This document shows positions 1 to 9,269 of a DNA stretch of 64,000 nt, one piece after another. Made by a program: the position numbers and the translations under genes. The DNA is from Rhodanobacteraceae bacterium ZG21-1 (GTDB taxonomy: Bacteria > Pseudomonadota > Gammaproteobacteria > Xanthomonadales > Rhodanobacteraceae). Positions within the stretch are counted from its first letter, which is position 1, and every line of letters starts with the position of its first letter. Location: NCBI GenBank assembly GCA_021390615.1, contig JAJEJU010000024.1:1240001-1304000 (forward strand). The letters run 5' to 3'. The notes under the pieces are model-generated. The model ran no database searches. It was given only the letters and a program-made list of their open reading frames with translations, and was not told where the DNA came from.

Positions 1-2
1 GC

Positions 3-74
3 GCGACCATGCACATGGCGATGCAGGACCCGAAGCTGGCGCCGGTGGTGCGCGAGTTCCTCGCCCAGGGCTGA
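3..74 (+). CDS. C-terminal fragment of an unidentified protein
   Basis: Only the last 23 codons of a gene entering from the left edge are visible, reading into TGA at 72-74. The peptide ends in DPKLAPVVREFLAQG. The frame is supported by the strong terminator that follows about 20 bp after the stop. Too little is present to assign a family. Confidence 0.6.
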   Translation, partial: ATMHMAMQDPKLAPVVREFLAQG

Positions 75-93
75 GCCCCGTCGCGGCGAGCTG

Positions 94-123
94 AAAAGGC
101 AGGCGCCTGGCGCCTGCCTTTTT
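94..123 (+). terminator. Rho-independent terminator
   Basis: A perfect inverted repeat, AAAAGGCAGGCGCC pairing with GGCGCCTGCCTTTT around a one-base spacer, ends in a T-tract. It lies just after the stop of the left-edge gene and isolates it from the alpha-2-macroglobulin gene. Confidence 0.9.
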
Positions 124-357
124 CGTTGAGGGCAGGGCATGGGCGGTCCCTGCCGACGCGGGCGGCGAAGGGCCAAGCGGCTGCCGCGGGCGCCTGCGAC
201 GTGTCAGAATCGCTGCTGCGTCCTGCCATGTTTTGCAGGCAGGATGGCATAGGGGAAATCCGCCGCCGCGCCAGGCGCGGCCGGGCATGCGGGGATGCCC
301 TGCCAAGGAGCGCCGCCTCGCGCTCCGCCATCGAATGGATATCAGTCAGGAAGCACT

Positions 358-3300
358 ATGGATCTGCTGCGGTTCTTGCTGTTGCTGCCGGTACGCTTGG
401 TACGCGGCCTGTTCTTTCTGATCGGGCTGATCCTGCGCCCCTTGCTCGGCAACGTGTCCTGGTCGGCACCGGCCTGGGCGCCCGCCACGGGGGCGGCGAT
501 CCGCCAGCGCCCGCTGCATTTCGCCGGCGGCCTGCTGATCGCCCTGATGCTGGCGGCCGGCGGCTGGTTCGGCTGGCGCTGGTATCAGCATCGGCCCCGG
601 CCGGCCGAGCCCGAACGCATCACCTGGGAAGTGAAGGCCCCGCCGGTCACCGACTACGTGATGCAGGACAACGGCACGCCGAAGATCACCATCCATCCGC
701 TCGAGGTGGATTTTTCGCATTCGGCAGCGCCGATCGAACTGGTCGGCAAGCCGGCCGGCAAGGGCATCACCATGCGCCCGGCGCTGAAGGGCGAATGGAC
801 CTGGAACGACGACCACACCCTGCGCTTCGCGCCGGCCGAGGATTGGCCGGTTGGCGCCCACGTCGAGGTGCGCTTCGAAAACGCCGAGGCGTTCGCGCCG
901 CACGTGCTGATGGCCGACGATCATTTCGCCTTCGACGTGAAGCCGTTCACCGCGAGCTTCGGCAACGGCGAGTTCTACCAGGACCCGCAGGACGCCACTG
1001 CGAAGAAGACCATCGTGCCGGTGAGCTTCGACTATCCGGTGGATACCGCGCAGTTCGAGAAGCGCATCGCGCTGAGCCTGGCCGACCGCAACGGCAAGGA
1101 CAGCACGCCGCTGAAATTCAGCGTCACCTACGACGCGCTCAAGCTCAATGCCTGGATTCATTCGCAGCCGCTGGAACTGCCGCGCGACGACGGCGCGGTG
1201 CTGCTGACCCTGGACAGCGGCGTGCGCAGCTCGCGCGGCGGCGACGGCACCAAGGATGCGATGAAAACCAGCGTGAAGATCCCCGGGCTGTACAGCCTGG
1301 CGATCCAGGACGTGAATCCCACCCTGGTCGACAACGACAAGTACGAGCCGGAACAGGTGCTGGTGGTCAATGTCAGCGGCAACGTGCGCGGCAGCGACCT
1401 GGCCGGTTTGACCAAGGCCTGGATCCTGCCCAAGCGCAAGGCCGGAGTGGACCAGGACAGCGACGACGCGCCCTACAGCTGGGACGCCTCCGAGGTGAGC
1501 GAAGCGGTGCTGCGCCAGTCGCAGCCGCTGACGCTGGAACTGGTGCCCACCGAGGACGACTACGCAGCCCTGCAGAGCTTCAAGTACCACGCCAGCCCCG
1601 GCCAGGTGGTGTACATGCGCGTCGGCAACGGCCTGAAGTCGTTCGGCGGCTATGTGATGGGCAAGCCGCTGTCGCGCACTTTCACCGTGCCGGACTATCC
1701 CAAGCTGCTGCGCTTCATGGCCGACGGCTCGCTGCTGTCGCTCAGCGGCAGCAAGCGCGTCTCGGTGGTGTCGCGCAACCTGCCGGGCATGCAGTTGCAG
1801 ATCGGCCGCGTGCTGCCCGACCAGCTGCAGCACCTGGTCAGCTTCAACCAGGGCAACTACAGCCACCCCGAGCTGAGCTACATGTTCAGCGAGGACCACA
1901 TCGTCGAGCGCTTCGAGCAGAAGCACGCCTTCCCGCAGGGCGAGCCCGGCAAGGCGCACTACGAGGGCGTCGATCTCGGCCAGTACCTCAAGGAGGGCAA
2001 GCGCGGCGTGTTCCTGCTGCACCTGTCCGCCTACGACCCGGTCGCCGAGCAGAAGAAGGCCGCTGCCGCCGCCAAGGCGAAGGCCAAGGCGCAGGAAGGC
2101 ACTGCGCCGGCGGCGAACGGCAAGACCGACGCGCAGGACGACACGGACGACAGCGGCAACGACCAGGGCGACGGCAACGAAGCCGCCGACGGCGAGGAAG
2201 GCAGCGCCGACGACGAACAGGGAGCGGAGGACAACACCCCGTCGCCTACCGACACGCGGATGATCGTGGTCACCGACCTGGGCCTGCTGGTCAAGCGCGC
2301 GCTGGACGGCAGCCAGGACGTATTCGTGCAGTCGATCCACACCGGCCAACCGGTGGCGGGCGCCAGCGTCTCGGTGCTGGCGCTGAACGGCCAGACGCTT
2401 TATACGCAGGCCACCGGGGCCGACGGCGTGGTGCATTTCCCCACCTTCAAGGGGCTGGACCACGAGAAGAAGCCGACCCTGTACGTGGTGAAGAAGGACG
2501 ACGACCTGTCCTTCCTGCCGATCGGCGGCAGCGATCGCCAGCTCGACTACTCGCGCTTCGACATCGGCGGCGAACCGAACGCGGTGAACCAGGGCCAGCT
2601 GTCGGCCTATCTGTTCTCCGACCGCGGCATCTATCGCCCGGGCGATCTGTTCCACATCGGCCTGATCGTGCGTGCGGCCAGCTGGAGCCGCAACGTGGCG
2701 GGCATCCCGCTGCAGGCCGAGATCGTCGATCCGCGCGGCGTCACGGTGAAGCAGCAACCGCTGACCATGGATGCGTCAGGCTTCGGCGAGCTGGACTACA
2801 CCACCGCCGAGACCGCGCCCACCGGCACCTGGACGGTGAACCTGTACATCGTCAAGGACGGCAAGGCCGACGCGCAGATCGGCACCACCACCGTGCAGGT
2901 GAAGGAATTCCTGCCGGATCGCATGAAGGTGGCGGCCAAGCTGTCGCAGCAGGTGCCCGAAGGCTGGGTCAAGCCCGACCAGCTCAAGGGTGAGGTGGAT
3001 GCGCAGAACCTGTTCGGCACGCCGGCTGCGGATCGCCGGGTCGAAGCCTCGCTGACCCTCAGCCCGGCCTGGCCGGCCTTCCACAGCTGGCCGGACTACC
3101 ACTTCTACGACGTGCGCCGCGCCAAGGAGGGTTACCAGGAGAACCTGCAAGACGGCAAGACCGACGACAAGGGCCATGCTGAGTTCGACCTGGACCTGAA
3201 GAAGTACGCGGACGCCACTTATCAGATGTACTTCCTGGCCAAGGCCTACGAGGCCGAGGGCGGACGCAGCGTGGCCGCGGCAGCGCAGACCCTGGTGTCC

Positions 3301-6300
3301 AGCAATGACTGGCTGGTCGGCTACAAGGCTGTGGACAACCTCGACTACATCAGCCGCAGCAGTCCGCGCGCCGTGCATCTGGTGGCGATCAATCCGCAGG
3401 CCAAGGCCTTCGAACTGAAGGACCTGCGCGCTCAGCTGATCGAGCGGCGCTACGTATCGGTGCTGACCAAGCAGGATTCGGGCGTCTACAAGTACGAGTC
3501 CAAGCTCAAGGAAATCCCGGTCAGCGAGCAGCCGTTGGCGATCCCCGCGGCCGGGCTGGACTACGCCTTGCCGACCGACAAGCCGGGCAACTACGCCCTG
3601 GTGATCCGTCGCGCCGACCGCACCGAGGTAAATCGCGTCGAGTACTCGGTGGCCGGCGACGCCAACGTGTCGCGCTCGCTGGACCGCAACGCCGAGCTGC
3701 AGCTCAACCTGAGCAAGCAGGACTATGCGCCGGGCGAGTCGGTGGAGATCGCGGTGCGCGCGCCGTATGCCGGCAGCGGCCTGATCACCATCGAGCGCGA
3801 CAAGGTGTATGCACACGCCTGGTTCCACGCCGACACCACCAGTTCGGTACAGCACATCACCGTGCCGGCCGACTTCGAGGGCAACGGCTACATCAACGTG
3901 CAGTACATCCGCGACCCGTCCTCGGACGAGGTCTTCATGAGCCCGCTGAGCTACGGCGTGGTGCCGTTCTCGGTGAACCTGGACGCGCGCCGCAATGCGC
4001 TCACGGTGGACTCGCCGGCGCTGGTCAAGCCGGGCCAGACCGTCACCTTGAAGCTGCACGCGACCCAGCCGACCAAGGCGGTGGTGTTCGCGGTGGACGA
4101 GGGCATCCTGCAGGTGGCTCGCTACAAGCTGGGCGACCCGCTGAAGTTCTTCTTCCGCAAGCGCATGCTGGAAGTCGGCACCTCGCAGATCCTGGACCTG
4201 ATCCTGCCCGACTTCGAGAAGCTGATGGCGATGGCCGCTCCGGGCGGTGACGCGGACGCGGCGATCGCGCGCCAGCTCAATCCGTTCAAGCGCAAGCGCG
4301 ACAAGCCCGTGGCGTACTGGTCGGGCATCGTCGACGTCGATGGCGAGAAGGACTTCGAGTACACCGTGCCGGACTACTTCAACGGCAAGCTGCGCGTGAT
4401 GGCGGTGTCGGTGTCGTCCGATCGCGTCGGCACCTTCGAAGGCTCGACCACGGTGCGCGGCGACTTCGTGCTGTCGCCCAACGTGCCGACCACGCTGTCG
4501 CCGGGCGACGAGGCCGAGATCAGCGTGGGCGTGGCCAACAACCTCACCGGCCTGAACGGCAAGCAGGTGCCGGTGGCGGTCACCCTGAAGACCGGGCCGC
4601 AGCTGCAGGTGCTCGGCAACGCCTCGCAGAGCCTGAGCCTGGGCGAGCTGCGCGAGGGCGTGGCGGTGTTCCGGGTCAAGGCCACCGACGTGCTCGGCTC
4701 CGGCAACCTCAGCTTCACCGCCGGCTATGGCGACAAGTCGGCCAAGCAGAGCGTGGATCTGTCGGTACGTCCGGCTTCGGCCTATCGCACCCAGGTCGAC
4801 GTCGGCCGGCTGGACCCCGGCAGCAAGCAGGACGAGACCGGCCTGCGCAAGATGTACGCCGCCTATGCGTCCAAGGACGCCGCGGCGTCGACCTTGCCGG
4901 TGGTGCTGGTGCACGGCCTGACCAGCTATCTGATCAACTACGACAACTACTGCAGCGAGCAGATCGTCAGTTCGGCGATGCCGCGGCTGGTGCTGTCCAA
5001 GTGGCCGGTGACTCCGCTGTTCCAGCACGAGCTGCAGCCGGCGCTGAGCGAGAAGAAGATCAGCAACGACGAGGCGCTGGCCAAGTTCCTGGCGGTGCTG
5101 CATTCGCGCCAGAACGAGCAGGGCGGCTTCGGGCTGTGGTCGGCGACGCCGGATTCGGAGCCGTTCGTCTCCGCCTATGCCATGCACTTCCTGCTCGAGG
5201 CGCGCGACCGCGGCGTGGACGTGCCGAAGGACATGCTTGATGCCGGCAACAAGTACCTGCACAAGCTGGCGGCCGACGAAAGCCTGGACTCGATGGACGA
5301 CCTGCGCCAGCGCGCCTATGCGGTGTATCTGCTGACGCGCCAGGGCAACGTCACCACCAACGATTTGGCCGCGGTGCAGAAGCGGCTGCAGCAGGCCTAT
5401 CCGAACGACTGGAAGAACGACCTTGCCGCGGCCTGGCTGGCTACCTCGTACCAGCTACTGAAGCAGGACAAGATCGCCAGCCAGCTGATCGCCGGCCCGC
5501 AGAAGCAACTGGAAGCCAAGCTGTCGGAGAACGACTACAGCTACGGCTACTACTACGACCCGTCGACCCGCGACGCCTCGGTGCTGTATCTGCTGGCGAA
5601 GTACTTCCCCGAGCGGGCCAAGGCTTTGCCGCCGGAAGTGCTGGAGAACATCACCTGGCCGCTGGAGCACAACCTGTTCAACACCTTGTCCGCCTCGATG
5701 ACGATGTTGGCGATCGACGCCTACAGCACGCAGAACGCCAATGAGCTGGAGAAGATCGGCATCGACGAGGTACATGCCGACGGCAGCGTGAAGGCCATCG
5801 CCGCGCTGCAGGGCAACCTGCTGCAGGCCGGCAGCTGGAGCGACCAGGCGGCGCGCCTGCGCTTCAACAACGGCAGCAGCGTGTCGGCGTGGCGCGTGGT
5901 CAGCCAGGGCGGCTACGACCGCGAGGCGCCGGCCAAGGCGATCAAGGACGGCATCGAGGTCGTGCGCGAGTACACCGACACCAACGGCAAGGCGCTGGAC
6001 AAGGTCGACGTCGGCGAGGAGATCGACGTGCACGTGAAGATCCGCGCCACCGGTGACAGCGGCGTCGGCAACGTGGCTATCGTCGATTTGCTGCCGGGTG
6101 GCTTCGACCCGGTGATCGAGCCGCCGCCGCCGGTGACCGACCAGCAGCAGGGCGACGCCGACGCGCAGTCCGATGCCGACCAGGGCGGCGACAACCAGGC
6201 CACGCCCAGCCAGTGGCGTTCGCCGATCGGCCTGTCCACCTCGACCTGGCAGCCGGAATACGCCGACATCCGCGAGGACCGCGTGGTGATCTACGGCACC

Positions 6301-6456
6301 GCCACCCCGGACGTGCGCGAGTTCGTGTATCGCATCAAGGCCACCAATGCCGGCAAGTTCATCGTGCCGCCGGCGTTCGGGCAGTCGATGTACGACCGCC
6401 GGGTGCAGGCACGCTCGCCGGGCGGCAGCACGCTGACCGTGGCCAGCAAGCCGTAG
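358..6456 (+). CDS. Bacterial alpha-2-macroglobulin (YfhM/MG family), membrane-anchored
   Basis: This is a periplasmic macroglobulin-like protease trap of 2032 aa, much longer than E. coli YfhM (about 1650 aa). The thioester motif CSEQ at residues 1532-1535 is intact, so it should covalently capture attacking proteases. Macroglobulin and bait-like regions precede it and a helical thioester domain follows. The N-terminus has two hydrophobic segments (about residues 3-30 and 54-77) and no lipobox, so it is probably anchored by membrane helices and not by lipid. A low-complexity Ala/Lys then acidic Asp/Glu/Gly linker spans about residues 564-632. The start was set at ATG 358, after an AGGA at 349-352; an earlier in-frame ATG at 295 has no good ribosome site. 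The downstream gene is pbpC, the usual partner, which links it to wall-damage repair and defence. Confidence 0.93.
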   Translation: MDLLRFLLLLPVRLVRGLFFLIGLILRPLLGNVSWSAPAWAPATGAAIRQRPLHFAGGLLIALMLAAGGWFGWRWYQHRPRPAEPERITWEVKAPPVTDYVMQDNGTPKITIHPLEVDFSHSAAPIELVGKPAGKGITMRPALKGEWTWNDDHTLRFAPAEDWPVGAHVEVRFENAEAFAPHVLMADDHFAFDVKPFTASFGNGEFYQDPQDATAKKTIVPVSFDYPVDTAQFEKRIALSLADRNGKDSTPLKFSVTYDALKLNAWIHSQPLELPRDDGAVLLTLDSGVRSSRGGDGTKDAMKTSVKIPGLYSLAIQDVNPTLVDNDKYEPEQVLVVNVSGNVRGSDLAGLTKAWILPKRKAGVDQDSDDAPYSWDASEVSEAVLRQSQPLTLELVPTEDDYAALQSFKYHASPGQVVYMRVGNGLKSFGGYVMGKPLSRTFTVPDYPKLLRFMADGSLLSLSGSKRVSVVSRNLPGMQLQIGRVLPDQLQHLVSFNQGNYSHPELSYMFSEDHIVERFEQKHAFPQGEPGKAHYEGVDLGQYLKEGKRGVFLLHLSAYDPVAEQKKAAAAAKAKAKAQEGTAPAANGKTDAQDDTDDSGNDQGDGNEAADGEEGSADDEQGAEDNTPSPTDTRMIVVTDLGLLVKRALDGSQDVFVQSIHTGQPVAGASVSVLALNGQTLYTQATGADGVVHFPTFKGLDHEKKPTLYVVKKDDDLSFLPIGGSDRQLDYSRFDIGGEPNAVNQGQLSAYLFSDRGIYRPGDLFHIGLIVRAASWSRNVAGIPLQAEIVDPRGVTVKQQPLTMDASGFGELDYTTAETAPTGTWTVNLYIVKDGKADAQIGTTTVQVKEFLPDRMKVAAKLSQQVPEGWVKPDQLKGEVDAQNLFGTPAADRRVEASLTLSPAWPAFHSWPDYHFYDVRRAKEGYQENLQDGKTDDKGHAEFDLDLKKYADATYQMYFLAKAYEAEGGRSVAAAAQTLVSSNDWLVGYKAVDNLDYISRSSPRAVHLVAINPQAKAFELKDLRAQLIERRYVSVLTKQDSGVYKYESKLKEIPVSEQPLAIPAAGLDYALPTDKPGNYALVIRRADRTEVNRVEYSVAGDANVSRSLDRNAELQLNLSKQDYAPGESVEIAVRAPYAGSGLITIERDKVYAHAWFHADTTSSVQHITVPADFEGNGYINVQYIRDPSSDEVFMSPLSYGVVPFSVNLDARRNALTVDSPALVKPGQTVTLKLHATQPTKAVVFAVDEGILQVARYKLGDPLKFFFRKRMLEVGTSQILDLILPDFEKLMAMAAPGGDADAAIARQLNPFKRKRDKPVAYWSGIVDVDGEKDFEYTVPDYFNGKLRVMAVSVSSDRVGTFEGSTTVRGDFVLSPNVPTTLSPGDEAEISVGVANNLTGLNGKQVPVAVTLKTGPQLQVLGNASQSLSLGELREGVAVFRVKATDVLGSGNLSFTAGYGDKSAKQSVDLSVRPASAYRTQVDVGRLDPGSKQDETGLRKMYAAYASKDAAASTLPVVLVHGLTSYLINYDNYCSEQIVSSAMPRLVLSKWPVTPLFQHELQPALSEKKISNDEALAKFLAVLHSRQNEQGGFGLWSATPDSEPFVSAYAMHFLLEARDRGVDVPKDMLDAGNKYLHKLAADESLDSMDDLRQRAYAVYLLTRQGNVTTNDLAAVQKRLQQAYPNDWKNDLAAAWLATSYQLLKQDKIASQLIAGPQKQLEAKLSENDYSYGYYYDPSTRDASVLYLLAKYFPERAKALPPEVLENITWPLEHNLFNTLSASMTMLAIDAYSTQNANELEKIGIDEVHADGSVKAIAALQGNLLQAGSWSDQAARLRFNNGSSVSAWRVVSQGGYDREAPAKAIKDGIEVVREYTDTNGKALDKVDVGEEIDVHVKIRATGDSGVGNVAIVDLLPGGFDPVIEPPPPVTDQQQGDADAQSDADQGGDNQATPSQWRSPIGLSTSTWQPEYADIREDRVVIYGTATPDVREFVYRIKATNAGKFIVPPAFGQSMYDRRVQARSPGGSTLTVASKP

Positions 6457-6469
6457 GCGCCGGCCAGCA

Positions 6470-6505
6470 TCGACCCTCGCACGGCCTCGGCCGTGTGAGG
6501 GTCGA
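6470..6505. terminator. Long hairpin between macroglobulin gene and pbpC
   Basis: A 17-bp nearly perfect stem (one G/T pair) around a 2-base spacer begins 14 bp after the macroglobulin stop codon. There is no T-tract, so it may act as a 3' mRNA stabiliser or a partial terminator, leaving some read-through into pbpC. The rest of 6457-6745 shows no convincing gene. Confidence 0.55.
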
Positions 6506-6745
6506 GCCGTCCGATCGAGGAATGTCCATGCATGCGATGCGCGCCGTGATGCCATCCGGCTGCAAGCGAGCGCAGAAAATCGGCCAGCGCGAAGCTGTGC
6601 GCAGGCCGGCGATGAGCGAGCCAGTTCGGCGGCCGCAGGCAAGTTGCCTCGACCCGACACGGCATAGCGGAGTTCCGGCGAATTCAGATCCAGCGCGCCG
6701 CGCGCTCGCTGTTCAAGGCGGCCGTTGGTCGTGCGGGAGTTCAGC

Positions 6746-9166
6746 GTGAGTGGTGCATCCAGCCTGCTGCGATCGGCTAGCACGGTGCTGTGGCGCTGGA
6801 TCAGGCGCTGGCAGAACTGGCTGGTCGGCGGCCTGCTGCTGGCCGCCATCCTGGTCGGTTGCCGGCTATGGCCGCATCCCTCGCTGCGCGACTGGGAACC
6901 GTCGTCGATCGCGGTCTACGACGACCAGGGCCGGCTGCTGCGGCTGACCCTGGCCAGCGACGATCGCTATCGGCTGTGGGTGCCACTGCAGGACATCTCG
7001 CCGCAGCTGATCGACGGCGTGCTGCTGCACGAAGACCGCTGGTACCGCTGGCATTTCGGCTTCAATCCATACGGCCTGCTGCGCGGCGCCTGGGTGACCT
7101 ATGTGCGTCACGGCCACCCGCAGGGTGGCTCGACCATCACCATGCAGCTGGCGCGCTTGTTGTGGAAGCTCAACACGCGTACGCCGGCGGGCAAGCTGCA
7201 GCAGGTGGCGCGCGCGGTCCAGCTCGAACTGTTCTATTCGAAGCGGCAGATTCTCGAGGCCTATCTCAACAACGCACCCTACGGTCGCAATGTCGAAGGC
7301 GTGGGCGCGGCCAGCCTGGCTTATTTCGACAAGTCGCCGGGCGCGCTGACCCTGCCGGAGGCGCTCACCCTGGCGGTGATTCCGCAGGATCCGGCGCGAC
7401 GCCTGCAGCGTGCGGCGAGCAGTGGCAAGGACGGCGAGGGCGCCGACGACAGCCTGATCAACCCGCAGCTCGCCGGCTCGCGCAATCGGCTGTATGCCCA
7501 GTGGCTGCGCGGCCACCCGGGCGACGTGACGCTGAAACCGCTGTTCGCGCTGCCCTTGAACCTGCGCCCGCTCTCGCAGCTGCCGTTCGAGGCACCGCAC
7601 GCGGTGGAGCAGGTGCTGGCGGCGCGGCGCGTCGCCGGGGGCGACGACGTGCGCCTGGTCACCACCATCCACCTCGATCTTCAGCACAGCCTGGAACGGC
7701 AGGTGAGCCGCTACGTTGCGCGCAACCAGTCGCGCGGCATCCGCAACGCCGCCGCGCTGCTGATCGACACGCGCGACATGGGAGTGAAGGCGATGGTCGG
7801 CTCGGCCGACTACTTCGACCGCAACATCCTCGGCCAGGTGAACGGCACTCTGGCCAAGCGTTCGCCGGGCTCGACCCTGAAGCCCTTCATTTACGCGCTG
7901 GGCTTCGACCAGGGCATCCTGCATCCGCAGACCGTGCTGCGCGACGTGCCGACTTCGTTCGGCCCCTACACGCCGGAGAATTTCGACGGGCATTTCCTGG
8001 GCCCGATCACCGCCACCGAGGCGCTGATCCGCAGCCGCAACATCCCGGCGGTATGGGTCGCCTCGCAGCTGCAGCAGCCCACGCTGTACCAGTTTCTGCG
8101 CGATGCCGGGATCAGCCGCATGGCCAGCGAGAAGCATTACGGGCTGGCCCTGGTGCTGGGCGGCGGCGAGGTGACCATGCAGGAACTCGGCGATCTCTAC
8201 ACCATGCTGGCCAATCGCGGTGTGCTGCGGCCACTGCGCCTGCTTGCCGGCGATCCCCAGCCGGCTGGGACGCGCGTGCTCAGCGACGAGGCCAGCTTCA
8301 TGGTGATGGACATGCTGCGGCAGAACCCGCGCCCGGACGAGACCACCGGCGCGCAGCCCTCGCGCCTGCCGGTGTACTGGAAGACCGGCACCTCGTGGGC
8401 GTTCCGTGACGCCTGGACCGCAGGCAGCTTCGGCCCCTATGTGCTGGTGGTGTGGGTGGGTAATTTCGACGGTGCCGGCAATCCGGCCTTCGTCGGCGCC
8501 GATGCCGCCGCGCCGCTGTTCTTCCAGATCATCGACGCGATGCGCGCCGAGCACGTGCGCTTGGTCGAGCCGATCCGGCGCATGCCGGCCAACCTCAAGC
8601 GCGTGCAGATCTGCCTGGCCAGCGGCGACCTGCCAAACGAATGGTGCCCGCAGAAGGGCTGGACCTGGTTCATCCCGGGCAAGTCGCCGATCCGGGTCAG
8701 CAACGTGCATCGTCCGGTGGTGATCGACGACGCCACCGGCGCGCCGGCCTGTCCGCCCTATGCCGGCAAGCGCACCCACGTGGAGGTTTACGAATTCTGG
8801 CCTTCGGACCTGCAGCAGGTGTTCGCCCAGGCCGGCATCCCGCGTCGCAAGCCACCACAGAATCCGGACTGCCGCGACGCCGGCACACCGGACGGCAGCC
8901 CGCCGCAGATCACCTCGCCGCTGCGCGGCAGCACCTATGCGATGCGCCTGGCGCAGCTGGGCCAGGAGCGCATCGCCTTCATCGCCACCAGCGATGCCGA
9001 TGCGCACACGCTGTTCTGGTTCGTCAACGATGCCTTCATCGGGCGCAGCGCGCCGGGCGAGTCGCTGTTCTGGCAGCCGCAGACCGCCGGCAGCTACAAC
9101 GTGCGCGTGGTCGACGACCATGGCCGCAGCGACCAGCGGCCGCTGCAGGTGGGTCTGGTCGAATGA
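6746..9166 (+). CDS. pbpC: Penicillin-binding protein 1C
   Basis: Bifunctional class A-type peptidoglycan synthase of 806 aa. After an N-terminal membrane helix (about residues 22-42) comes a GT51 glycosyltransferase domain with the catalytic glutamate in EDRW (residue 96) and the QGGSTITMQ motif. The transpeptidase domain has STLK (S376, K379), SRN (430-432) and KTG (546-548). A C-terminal BiPBP_C-type beta domain follows. GTG 6746 was chosen because GGGAG at 6735-6739 is well placed; TTG 6725 is an in-frame alternative. Its position downstream of the macroglobulin gene matches the conserved yfhM-pbpC pairing, in which the macroglobulin is thought to protect the periplasm while PbpC repairs the wall. 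Confidence 0.95.
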   Translation: MSGASSLLRSASTVLWRWIRRWQNWLVGGLLLAAILVGCRLWPHPSLRDWEPSSIAVYDDQGRLLRLTLASDDRYRLWVPLQDISPQLIDGVLLHEDRWYRWHFGFNPYGLLRGAWVTYVRHGHPQGGSTITMQLARLLWKLNTRTPAGKLQQVARAVQLELFYSKRQILEAYLNNAPYGRNVEGVGAASLAYFDKSPGALTLPEALTLAVIPQDPARRLQRAASSGKDGEGADDSLINPQLAGSRNRLYAQWLRGHPGDVTLKPLFALPLNLRPLSQLPFEAPHAVEQVLAARRVAGGDDVRLVTTIHLDLQHSLERQVSRYVARNQSRGIRNAAALLIDTRDMGVKAMVGSADYFDRNILGQVNGTLAKRSPGSTLKPFIYALGFDQGILHPQTVLRDVPTSFGPYTPENFDGHFLGPITATEALIRSRNIPAVWVASQLQQPTLYQFLRDAGISRMASEKHYGLALVLGGGEVTMQELGDLYTMLANRGVLRPLRLLAGDPQPAGTRVLSDEASFMVMDMLRQNPRPDETTGAQPSRLPVYWKTGTSWAFRDAWTAGSFGPYVLVVWVGNFDGAGNPAFVGADAAAPLFFQIIDAMRAEHVRLVEPIRRMPANLKRVQICLASGDLPNEWCPQKGWTWFIPGKSPIRVSNVHRPVVIDDATGAPACPPYAGKRTHVEVYEFWPSDLQQVFAQAGIPRRKPPQNPDCRDAGTPDGSPPQITSPLRGSTYAMRLAQLGQERIAFIATSDADAHTLFWFVNDAFIGRSAPGESLFWQPQTAGSYNVRVVDDHGRSDQRPLQVGLVE

Positions 9167-9269
9167 CGCGCATCGGAACCAGCTCAGCGCTTCCTGGCCA
9201 GGCACGTCGCGGGACTATGATGGCGTTCCCCAGCCTTGCCGTGCCGCCCTCGCGAATCGCCGCATTGCC

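Noticed and set aside
346-5262. Long minus-strand frames opposite the macroglobulin gene
   Set aside because: High GC produces long antisense frames; composition is His/Arg/Val-rich without any domain.
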